A DNA stretch of 64,000 nt from Allobosea sp. (lineage in GTDB: Bacteria > Pseudomonadota > Alphaproteobacteria > Rhizobiales > Beijerinckiaceae): positions 134,802 through 198,801 of the forward strand of contig JAAEQB010000064.1 in the NCBI GenBank assembly GCA_024231975.1, read 5' to 3'. The position numbers were made by a program, and so were the translations under genes. Shown here in pieces: positions 1-7,241 of the stretch. Each line of letters begins with the position of its first letter. Position 1 is the stretch's first letter. The notes beneath the pieces are model-generated. The model ran no database searches and was not told where the DNA came from. It saw only the letters and a program-made list of their open reading frames with translations.

Positions 1-81
1 CAAGCCGCGTGCGTGCCGGCAGGACAGCGAGCCGGTCAGACCGATTTTCGTAAATATTGAACTATCACCCACGCCCCCGAA

Positions 82-181
82 GCGAAATGTTATTTCGCAG
101 TGCTTTGGCCGGTTAGTTAATTTTCCGGGAGCTGAAAGCTCGAATACTTGAACAGAATCGTAATGATTCCGTTACCGGAAT
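82..181. promoter_or_regulatory. Palindrome-rich leader upstream of the exopolysaccharide genes
   Basis: The gene-free first 283 bases hold three dyads. A perfect 7-bp stem with a 3-base loop lies at 82-98 (GCGAAAT, ATTTCGC). GAATC and GATTC flank five bases at 155-169. An imperfect palindrome TTCCGTTACCGGAA lies at 168-181. The stretch is AT-richer than the surrounding genes, as a promoter or operator would be. No regulator can be assigned. Confidence 0.3.
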
Positions 182-283
182 GTTAACCACGGATCGGCAG
201 GATGCGCGGTGGAATTCCAGCCGAGTCCGTCGGCGCGTCCGGCCGCGGATGCGCCGTGCCGGCCCGGATCGAGGAGGCTTGTG

Positions 284-2275
284 GTGTCGGCTGCGTTGGA
301 GGCGGGGGGACGGGAAGACGCGTCGGCAAAAGGCCGCGCCTCCGCTGCTTTCAGCCTGTCCGAGCTGCTCCAGCTGCTGCAGCGTCGCCGCCGGCTGGTG
401 ATCGTCAGCGCTGCTGTCTGCCTGCTCTTCGCGCTCGCCTATCTGGCTGTGCAGGTTCCGGTCTACCGTGCCACTGCCGAGTTGCTCGTCGATCCGCAGG
501 CGCTGCAGGTCGTCGGCAAGGACATCGTGCGCACCGACACCTCGGCCTCGATCGATTTCGCCAATGTCGACAGCCAGGCGCTGGTGATGACCTCCACCGG
601 CGTGCTGCGGCAGGTGATCGAGGAGCTCGACCTCGAGAACGATCCCGCCTTCGTCCGGCCGCCGGGGCTGGTCTCGCGCCTGCTCGGTCGGCTGGCACAA
701 CCGACTGCGGAGCAGCGGCTGGCTCAGGCGGTCGATGCGCTCAAGCGCGCGATCGTGATCCAGCGCGTCGACAACTCACTGGTCTTCCGCATCACCGTCT
801 CGCATCCGCAGGCGCAAAAGGCCGCCGATATCGCCAATGGGCTGGCCCAGGTCTATTTCCGCCAGGGCAATGACGGCCGCCGTGCCGTGGTCGAGCGCGC
901 CAACACCTCGCTGATCGGCCAGATCGCCGGCCTGCGCACGCAGCTCGACGAGGCGGAACGCGCCGTCCAGAGCTTCCGCAGCCAGCACAGCCTGGTCAGC
1001 ACCGGCGAAGGCGGGTTGATCATCTCGCAGCAATTGCGCGATCTCTACGGTCAGATCAGCCAGGCGGAGGCGGAGCTCGCGCGCCAGCAGGCCAGGCGCG
1101 ACCAGCTCGCCCGTTATCAGAGCCGCGATCCCTTGTCCGACACGCTGCCGGAGGCACTCACCTCCTCGGTGGTGACCTCGCTCAGGGCGCAATACGCACA
1201 GAGCGCGCGCGAGGCGGCAAGCCTTGCCCAGACGCTCGCGCCGCAGCATCCGCGCCTGATCGAGATCCGGGCCGAGCTCGCCGAAACGCGCCGATTGCTG
1301 TCCGGAGAGCTCGCCCGTCTGCGTTCGACGGTGCAGGAAAGCTATCGCCAGACTGAGGCCAATCTCGCCAATCTCCGGAAGCGGGCGACGGAGCTGACCA
1401 AGTCGCAGGAGGTCAGCGGCGCGGCGCAGATCCGCCTGCGCCAGCTTGAAAGCGAAGCCGAGGCGGTGCGCACGGTCTACAGCGCCTCGCTGCAGCGTGC
1501 CAAGGAACTGGAGCAGCAGAAGCGGATCGAGACCAATAATTCGCGCATGCTCTCGGAAGCGGTGGCGCCGGCGCAGCCGACCAAGCCGCCGGCTCCGCTC
1601 GTGCTCGCCGCGGCCTTGCTCTTCGGCGCCTGCGCCGGCCTCGGCCTCGCCTATCTGCTGGAATGGCTGCCCTCGTCGCGGATCATCCCCGAACGGCTGA
1701 AGCCGCCGGCATCGCTGACGCCGGAGGCCGCCGGCCAGGCGATCGGCGTCGGCACCGTGGTGTCGCTGCCTGCCGTCGCCGCCCGCCGCGAGGATGCGCT
1801 GATGCCGGTGACGCGCCTGCTGCAGCGGACGCTCGGCCCGCATCTGCCGGCCTCCGTGATGATCGCCGGCTCGGTCGACGACGCCACGCAGGCGGCGCTG
1901 GCCGAGCATCTCGCCAACAGCCTGGCGGCGCATGGCGAGAGCGTGCTGCTCTGCCAGGACGGCTCGGGCCGCGACATGAACATCCGCCGGATCGAACCGG
2001 CTGCTTCGGCCACGGCTAGGCCGGGGCGCCGGCGCAATTTCATCATCATGCGGCAAACCTCGTCTTCGGATGGCAAGGCGGGTGCGCGACCGGACGCGAT
2101 CGTCCTCGCCTCGTCCCTCACGGGCGAGACCCCGCGCAGCCTGGTCGACCAGGCGGCCGCGATCGACCCGGTCGGCGAGCATATCGTCGCGCTCGTCGTC
2201 CCCGAGGATACCGGAGGCGGGGCGCGCGGCCTGGCGTCGCGCTGGCTGCGTCGCCCGGCGCAGGCGGCGGCGTGA
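284..2275 (+). CDS. Wzz/GumC-type exopolysaccharide chain-length/export protein with degenerate kinase domain
   Basis: Inner-membrane polysaccharide co-polymerase expected to control chain length or export of an exopolysaccharide. A first membrane segment (about residues 38-58, LVIVSAAVCLLFALAYL) is followed by a periplasmic region rich in coiled coil, a GNVR-like segment before the second membrane helix (PLVLAAALLFGACAGLGLAY), then a cytoplasmic tail. The tail looks like a BY-kinase fold but has no Walker A P-loop and no tyrosine-rich C terminus. GTG at 284 is chosen because GAGGAGG at 271-277 sits 6 bases upstream; an in-frame GTG at 209 would add 25 Pro/Arg-rich residues. The length, 663 aa, fits the GumC class. 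Its stop overlaps the next gene. Confidence 0.85.
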   Translation: MSAALEAGGREDASAKGRASAAFSLSELLQLLQRRRRLVIVSAAVCLLFALAYLAVQVPVYRATAELLVDPQALQVVGKDIVRTDTSASIDFANVDSQALVMTSTGVLRQVIEELDLENDPAFVRPPGLVSRLLGRLAQPTAEQRLAQAVDALKRAIVIQRVDNSLVFRITVSHPQAQKAADIANGLAQVYFRQGNDGRRAVVERANTSLIGQIAGLRTQLDEAERAVQSFRSQHSLVSTGEGGLIISQQLRDLYGQISQAEAELARQQARRDQLARYQSRDPLSDTLPEALTSSVVTSLRAQYAQSAREAASLAQTLAPQHPRLIEIRAELAETRRLLSGELARLRSTVQESYRQTEANLANLRKRATELTKSQEVSGAAQIRLRQLESEAEAVRTVYSASLQRAKELEQQKRIETNNSRMLSEAVAPAQPTKPPAPLVLAAALLFGACAGLGLAYLLEWLPSSRIIPERLKPPASLTPEAAGQAIGVGTVVSLPAVAARREDALMPVTRLLQRTLGPHLPASVMIAGSVDDATQAALAEHLANSLAAHGESVLLCQDGSGRDMNIRRIEPAASATARPGRRRNFIIMRQTSSSDGKAGARPDAIVLASSLTGETPRSLVDQAAAIDPVGEHIVALVVPEDTGGGARGLASRWLRRPAQAAA

Positions 2276-3528
2276 ACGGGCAGGCGGCGATGTCGGGCGG
2301 TGTCGATCCCACCCGCCCGATGCCGGTCCTGCCGCTCGTGCTGCTGATCGGCGCGCTCACCTTCAACATGGCGTTGTGCTTCATCAACACCAACGTCATG
2401 GGCATCAACGACACCATGGTGATGGGCTGCGAGGTGGTGCTGGTCGCGACCGCGCTCTATCTCGGCCTCGGCCGCAATGCCGCGCCCTATCTGCTGCTGG
2501 CGGTCTTCATCTCGTATGCCGCCATGCTGATGGCGATGCGTCCGCTGCTCGACCCCAAGGCGGTGCGCGACTTCCTGATTCCGGTCGCCTTCTATCTGCT
2601 CGGCAAGAGCTGCAACGACCCGCGCGTGGCCGATCGCGCCGCCCTGATCAGTGGGATCATCGTCGTCGTCTTCGGCCTGTTCGAGTTCCTCGCCCTCGAC
2701 CTCTACGTCACCTATTTCAACATCATCAAATACTATGTCGCGCGCGGCACGGTGGCTCCGAGCGACGTCAGCAGCCAGACCGGCGCGCTCTTCGCCAGCG
2801 GCCTGCGCCCGGATTCACGCACCTTGCTGCCTTTCCTCGGGCCGCACCGCGCCTCCTCGGTCTTCCTCGAGCCGATCTCGACCGGCAATTTCGGCGCGAT
2901 CCTCTATATCTGGGCGCTGAATCGCCCGCAGATGGCCAAGCGCTGGCTGACCATGGCCGCCGGCATGACCGCGATCGTGCTCAGCGATTCCCGCTTCGGC
3001 GCCAATGTCTGCATCGTCGCGACGGTCGCCTATCTCGTCGCGCCGATCACGCCGCGTTTCGTCTGGCTGGCTGCGCCCTTCGTCATGCTGATCGGGTTCG
3101 CGATCTACGGCTTCGTCAGCGCCGAGGTGAACTGGCAGAACAACTTCGCCGGCCGCATGCTCTGGACGTCGCGCCTGATCACCTCGCTCTCGCCAGCCGC
3201 GGTCTTCGGCCTGTCACCGGACAAGCCTTTCCTGTCGGATTCCGGCTATGCCTATTCGCTGAACCAGATCGGGCTCTTCGGCGTTATCGGCTTCTGGAGC
3301 CTGTTCATTTTCGCGCCGGAGAAGTCGCCGCGGGCCTGGCGCTTCAAGGTCTGCGTCGCGACCTATATCTGCCTTTTGATGATCGTCAGCGACTCCGTCT
3401 ACTCGATCAAGACGGCGGCCTTGCTCTGGTTCATGACCGGATCGAGCGATGGCGACGCCGGGCCGGAGCCCGTGCCGGCGGCTCAGCGCAGCATGGCTTC
3501 AAACTATTCCGCTACAGCGACGGGCTGA
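2272..3528 (+). CDS. Wzy-like polytopic membrane protein of polysaccharide synthesis
   Basis: A 418-aa integral membrane protein with about ten hydrophobic segments, beginning VLPLVLLIGALTFNMALCF. It resembles the O-antigen polymerase/ligase class in overall plan, with a polar loop around residues 165-205 containing several Arg and Ser residues. The probable role is polymerisation of lipid-linked repeat units in the inner membrane, inferred from topology and from its overlap (GTGA) with the GumC-type gene. The GTG at 2272 overlaps the previous stop; an ATG at 2290 is an alternative start. No glycosyltransferase, flippase or outer-membrane export gene follows in this window. Confidence 0.65.
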   Translation: MNGQAAMSGGVDPTRPMPVLPLVLLIGALTFNMALCFINTNVMGINDTMVMGCEVVLVATALYLGLGRNAAPYLLLAVFISYAAMLMAMRPLLDPKAVRDFLIPVAFYLLGKSCNDPRVADRAALISGIIVVVFGLFEFLALDLYVTYFNIIKYYVARGTVAPSDVSSQTGALFASGLRPDSRTLLPFLGPHRASSVFLEPISTGNFGAILYIWALNRPQMAKRWLTMAAGMTAIVLSDSRFGANVCIVATVAYLVAPITPRFVWLAAPFVMLIGFAIYGFVSAEVNWQNNFAGRMLWTSRLITSLSPAAVFGLSPDKPFLSDSGYAYSLNQIGLFGVIGFWSLFIFAPEKSPRAWRFKVCVATYICLLMIVSDSVYSIKTAALLWFMTGSSDGDAGPEPVPAAQRSMASNYSATATG

Positions 3529-3646
3529 ATTCGCTGGAAATCGAGTATTCGCGGCAATCTGCCGTTTACCACATCTCCAGGCGTCAAGCCCTGAACCGCT
3601 TACGCCAGTCATTCTGTGGCCGGCGCAAGGTAACTTTAAATTTTAT

Positions 3647-3662
3647 GCGTTAGGCCTGACGC
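3647..3662. promoter_or_regulatory. Imperfect palindrome after an AT-rich tract, upstream of the carrier-protein operon
   Basis: The 285-base gap between the Wzy-like gene and the carrier-protein gene contains an AT-rich tract (TAACTTTAAATTTTAT, 3631-3646) followed directly by GCGTTAGGCCTGACGC. That sequence is palindromic except for one mismatched pair. It is plausibly the promoter/operator of the five-gene operon beginning at 3814. No matching regulator gene is adjacent. Confidence 0.3.
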
Positions 3663-3813
3663 AACGAACAACACGGCGTCAAACCAACCGACCGAAGCGT
3701 CCCGACGGCGATCGCGAGCGTCTTGCGCCAGCGTATGCCGCCGTGCGCCGAGGGCGGAGCCAAGACGGGGCTGCACCGCAGCAGCGATGGCATCAGACAG
3801 GGCAGGACCGAAG

Positions 3814-4059
3814 ATGAAGACCAGGATCCGCGAAATCCTCAAGACCACCGGCAAGCTGCCGGTCGACGTCGCCACCCTCGCCGACGAGGCCGATCTCTAC
3901 AATGCCGGCCTGACCTCCTTCGGCACGGTCGAGCTGATGATGGCGCTTGAGGAAGCCTTCGAGGTCGAGTTCCCCGACAACATGATGAACCGGCGCAACT
4001 TCGCCTCGATCGCCGCGATCGAGAACGCGATCCGCACCATCCAGAGCGAGCACGTCTGA
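3814..4059 (+). CDS. Acyl/aminoacyl carrier protein
   Basis: Small acidic four-helix carrier protein of 81 aa. The phosphopantetheine attachment motif is AGLTSFGTVELM, with Ser35 as the expected modified serine; the usual DSL is TSF here. ATG at 3814 is preferred over 3787 because the extra nine residues fall outside the fold. It overlaps the dehydrogenase start (TGATG) and is first in an operon with an amino acid:carrier-protein ligase. Its cargo is therefore more likely an amino acid than a fatty acid. A phosphopantetheinyl transferase is not encoded nearby. Confidence 0.85.
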   Translation: MKTRIREILKTTGKLPVDVATLADEADLYNAGLTSFGTVELMMALEEAFEVEFPDNMMNRRNFASIAAIENAIRTIQSEHV

Positions 4060-5294
4060 TGACGACGCTCGCCCGCCTGGCCGAAGCCGGCTACCAGCTC
4101 ACCTCCGAGACATCGGGCGCCGGCGCCGAGGCGCAGAAGGCGATGATCGCCAAGGCGCGCAAGATCGCCAAGCTCGCGGCCGAGCATGCCGGCGACGTCG
4201 ATGCCAAGTCGCGCTTTCCGCACGAGACCTTCGAAGCCCTGAAGCAGGAGCGCCTGCTGGGGATCATGATCCCGGCCGCCCATGGCGGCGAGGAAGCGAG
4301 CCATGCGACCATCGCCGAGATCTGCTCGGTGCTGGCCCAGGCCTGCGCCTCGACCGGAATGATCTACGCGATGCACCAGATCAAGGCGTCGAGCCTGGTC
4401 GTGCATTGCAATGACGATCCCTGGCACGCCGGCTTCATGGCGCGCATCGCTCGCGAGCAGCTCCTGCTGGCCTCGGCCACCACCGAAGGCGGCGGCGTCG
4501 GCGGCGACCTGCGCTCGTCGATCTGCGGCGTGGTGCGCGAGGGAGACGACTTCACCCTCGACAAGGAAGGCTGCCTGATCTCCTACGGGGCGCAGGCCGA
4601 CGCCATCCTGATCACCTCGCGTCGCACGCCCGAGGCGCCGCCCTCCGACCAGGTCATGTCCGTCCTGACCAAGGACCAGTACACGCTGGAGCGCAGCGCC
4701 GCCTGGGACACGATGGGCATGCGCGGCACCTGCTCCGACAATTTCACTTTCTCAGGCCGTGCCCCGGCCGAGCAGATCATCCCGGTGTCCTTCGCCGAGA
4801 TCGCGGCGCAGTCGATGCTCCCCAACGCGCATCTGCTCTGGGCCTCGGTCTGGTACGGCATCGCGGCGGAGGCAGTCGCCCGCGCCGAAGGTTTCGTGCG
4901 CAGCGAGGCGCGCAAGCGCCCGGGCTCGACCCCGCCGAGCGCGCTGCGCCTGGCCGAGCTGCTGGCTCGCCTGCAGCAGTTCAAGGCGCTCGTCGTCGCC
5001 GGGCTCGATCGCTATGAGCGCGCCCGCGGCGACGCCGACGAACTCTCCTCGATGGGCTTCGTCGTGGCGATGAACAGCATCAAGGTTGTGGCCTCGCAGA
5101 GCGTCGGCGAGATCGTGATGCAGGCCTTCCTGATCTGCGGCATCCAGGGCTATCGCAATGACAGCCCGGCGAGCCTGGCGCGCCTGATGCGCGATGCGCT
5201 CTCGGCGCCGATCATGATCAACAACGACCGAATCCTCGGCAACACCTCCAACCTGCTGGCGGTCTACAAGCACGACCCCAGCCTTTCCAGGTGA
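4059..5294 (+). CDS. Acyl-CoA-dehydrogenase-like flavoprotein acting with the carrier protein
   Basis: 411-aa protein with the acyl-CoA dehydrogenase architecture: N-terminal helical domain (FPHETFEALKQERLLGIMIP), middle beta domain (ASATTEGGGVGGDLRSS) and C-terminal helical bundle. Near the C terminus, where many family members carry EGT with the catalytic Glu, this protein reads NNDRILGNTSN, so the standard base is not obvious. Known relatives oxidise acyl or prolyl groups tethered to carrier proteins. Since the gene overlaps the carrier gene and precedes the amino acid ligase, I infer oxidation or another flavin-dependent step on an aminoacyl-carrier thioester. A normal fatty-acid role is less likely. 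Confidence 0.8.
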   Translation: MTTLARLAEAGYQLTSETSGAGAEAQKAMIAKARKIAKLAAEHAGDVDAKSRFPHETFEALKQERLLGIMIPAAHGGEEASHATIAEICSVLAQACASTGMIYAMHQIKASSLVVHCNDDPWHAGFMARIAREQLLLASATTEGGGVGGDLRSSICGVVREGDDFTLDKEGCLISYGAQADAILITSRRTPEAPPSDQVMSVLTKDQYTLERSAAWDTMGMRGTCSDNFTFSGRAPAEQIIPVSFAEIAAQSMLPNAHLLWASVWYGIAAEAVARAEGFVRSEARKRPGSTPPSALRLAELLARLQQFKALVVAGLDRYERARGDADELSSMGFVVAMNSIKVVASQSVGEIVMQAFLICGIQGYRNDSPASLARLMRDALSAPIMINNDRILGNTSNLLAVYKHDPSLSR

Positions 5295-5298
5295 TCGC

Positions 5299-6219
5299 AT
5301 GTGCCAGAACTGCCCCCAGCCGCAGGGCTTCCTCGCGGAACTGATCGATACCGGCCTGCTGATCGACATCGGTGTCGACGGGCTCTATGGCCGTAGCGGC
5401 CTGTTCGAGGAGGTCATCGCCCGCTTCGACGACCTGATCACCCGCCATGGCGGCCAGGACGGCGCCGAGGTCGTGCGCTTCCCGCCGGCGATGAGCCGCA
5501 AGCATTTCGAGAAGAGCGGCTATCTCAAGAGCTTCCCGCAGCTTGCCGGCACCGTGCATTCCTTTGTCGGCGACGAGCGCGCCCATGCCGAATTGCTGCA
5601 CAAGGTGGCCGATGGGGTCGACTGGACCGACGGACAGATCTCGACCGAGGTCGTGCTGACCCCGGCCGCCTGCTACCCGCTCTATCCGGTCGTTGCCAAG
5701 CGCGGCCCGCTCAAGGCGGACGGCGCGCTGTTCGACCTGCAATCCTACTGCTTCCGGCACGAGCCCTCGAAGGATCCGGCCCGGATGCAGCTCTTCCGGA
5801 TGCGCGAATATGTCCGCTTCGGCACGCCCGAGCAGGTCACGGAATTCCGCGCGACCTGGCTCGAACGCGGCCGGGAGATGATGGCCTCGCTCGGCGTGCC
5901 CTTGAATCTCGACGTCGCCAACGACCCGTTCTTCGGTCGCGCCGGCCGCATGCTCGCCAACAACCAGCGCGACCAGCGCCTGAAGTTCGAGCTGCTGATC
6001 CCGATCGAGAGCGAGGAGAAGCCGACCGCCTGCCTCTCCTTCAACTACCATCAGGACCATTTCGGCACGACCTGGGGCATCCAGACCTCGGCCGGCGAGA
6101 CCGCGCACACCGCCTGCGTCGGCTTCGGCATGGAGCGGGTGGCGCTCGCCCTGTTCAAGCACCATGGCTACGACGTCGAGCGCTGGCCGGCCTCGGTCCG
6201 CACCGTGCTCTGGCCGTGA
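5299..6219 (+). CDS. Amino acid--[acyl-carrier-protein] ligase (aaRS-like)
   Basis: 306-aa homologue of the catalytic core of atypical seryl-tRNA synthetase, without a tRNA-binding domain. Family members known from Bradyrhizobium and Agrobacterium activate glycine or alanine with ATP and load it onto a carrier protein's phosphopantetheine. Class II motif 2 is visible as FRHE (152-155) with Arg162, and motif 3 as GFGMER (275-280). Cys125, Glu170 and Cys273 are the expected zinc ligands. The gene lies four bases after the dehydrogenase and overlaps the DUF1839 gene. The amino acid substrate cannot be read from the sequence; glycine or alanine is expected from the family. Confidence 0.88.
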   Translation: MCQNCPQPQGFLAELIDTGLLIDIGVDGLYGRSGLFEEVIARFDDLITRHGGQDGAEVVRFPPAMSRKHFEKSGYLKSFPQLAGTVHSFVGDERAHAELLHKVADGVDWTDGQISTEVVLTPAACYPLYPVVAKRGPLKADGALFDLQSYCFRHEPSKDPARMQLFRMREYVRFGTPEQVTEFRATWLERGREMMASLGVPLNLDVANDPFFGRAGRMLANNQRDQRLKFELLIPIESEEKPTACLSFNYHQDHFGTTWGIQTSAGETAHTACVGFGMERVALALFKHHGYDVERWPASVRTVLWP

Positions 6220-7238
6220 GCACGATGACGGCCCAGCAAAAGATCGCCGCGCCCGCCGCCATGGCGGGCCGGCTCCTGCCGGTCGATCCGCTCGCCTATG
6301 ACAGGCATGCCATGCATGCCGGCGAGCGGCATTGGCCGCAGACCAATTGCTATGCCGATCTCTGGATCGAGATCCTGCATGCGCTCGGCCTGGAGCCGGC
6401 GGCGGCATTCGGCTTCACGATCACGCAGGATTTCGAGGGCGACCAGTTCACCTTCTTCAAACCGCCGCTCGACGATCTGGAGGCGCTCTACGGCCTCAAG
6501 GTGACCGAGCTTGCGCTCTATGACGATCTGATCGGCCATATCGAGCAGCAGATCGGGCTCGGCCGCCTCGTCCTGCTCGAACTGGATTCCTTCTACATGC
6601 CCGATACCCGCGGCGTCTCCTATCGCGACAGCCATGGCAAGACGACGATCGCGGTGAACCGGCTCGACCGCGCCGCCCGCGAGCTCGACTATTTCCACAA
6701 CGACGGCCTGCATCGGGCCGAAGGCGAGGATTTCGACGGGCTGTTCCGGCTGCTGCCCGGGCAGATGCGCGACGACACGCTCTTCCCCTATGCCGAGATG
6801 ATGCGCCTGCCGCAGCGCCGGCCCGACGAGGCCGCCCTGCGCGCGACCGCACTGACGCTGCTCGCTCGCCATGTCGCGCGCCGGCCGACCGACAATCCGG
6901 TCGCGGCTTTCCGCGCTGTGGCGACGGTGCAGGCCGAGGCGCTGGCCGAGCGGCCGGGCGCGGCCTTCCACCATTACGCCTTCAACACGCTGCGCCAGCT
7001 CGGCGCCAATTTCGAGCTGCTCGCCAGCCATCTGACCTGGCTCGGGCAGGGCGTCGACGGGCTCGATGCCGCCCGCGACGGCTCCCTGCGCATCGCCGAG
7101 GGCGCCAAGGTGGCGCAGTTCCATCTGGCACGGGCGATGAAGCAGAAGCGCTTCGAGCGCTTCGACGCGACGCTCGCCGGCCTGATCACCGAGCACGATC
7201 AGGTCAGCGAGGCGCTCGGGCAGCGCTTCCCCGGCTGA
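6216..7238 (+). CDS. DUF1839 family protein
   Basis: 340-aa protein of the DUF1839 family, whose biochemical role is unknown to me. Visible features are an N-terminal HWPQTNCYADLWIEILHALG segment (Cys possibly functional), an acidic middle (EGDQFTFFKPP) and YFHNDGLH. No signal peptide or membrane helix is evident. The start GTG at 6216 overlaps the ligase stop; an ATG at 6225 is possible. The family is typically found next to aminoacyl-carrier-protein ligases, so it may be the enzyme that takes the amino acid off the carrier or transfers it onward. That role is inference from context only. Confidence 0.8.
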   Translation: MSTMTAQQKIAAPAAMAGRLLPVDPLAYDRHAMHAGERHWPQTNCYADLWIEILHALGLEPAAAFGFTITQDFEGDQFTFFKPPLDDLEALYGLKVTELALYDDLIGHIEQQIGLGRLVLLELDSFYMPDTRGVSYRDSHGKTTIAVNRLDRAARELDYFHNDGLHRAEGEDFDGLFRLLPGQMRDDTLFPYAEMMRLPQRRPDEAALRATALTLLARHVARRPTDNPVAAFRAVATVQAEALAERPGAAFHHYAFNTLRQLGANFELLASHLTWLGQGVDGLDAARDGSLRIAEGAKVAQFHLARAMKQKRFERFDATLAGLITEHDQVSEALGQRFPG

Positions 7239-7241
7239 GCC

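Noticed and set aside
776..2182. Minus-strand open frame opposite the GumC-type gene
   Set aside because: Shadow frame with no recognisable motif; the plus strand has membrane helices and coiled coil with a good ribosome site.
5299..6219. Seryl-tRNA synthetase
   Set aside because: Too short, with no N-terminal tRNA-binding arm, and adjacent to a carrier protein gene.
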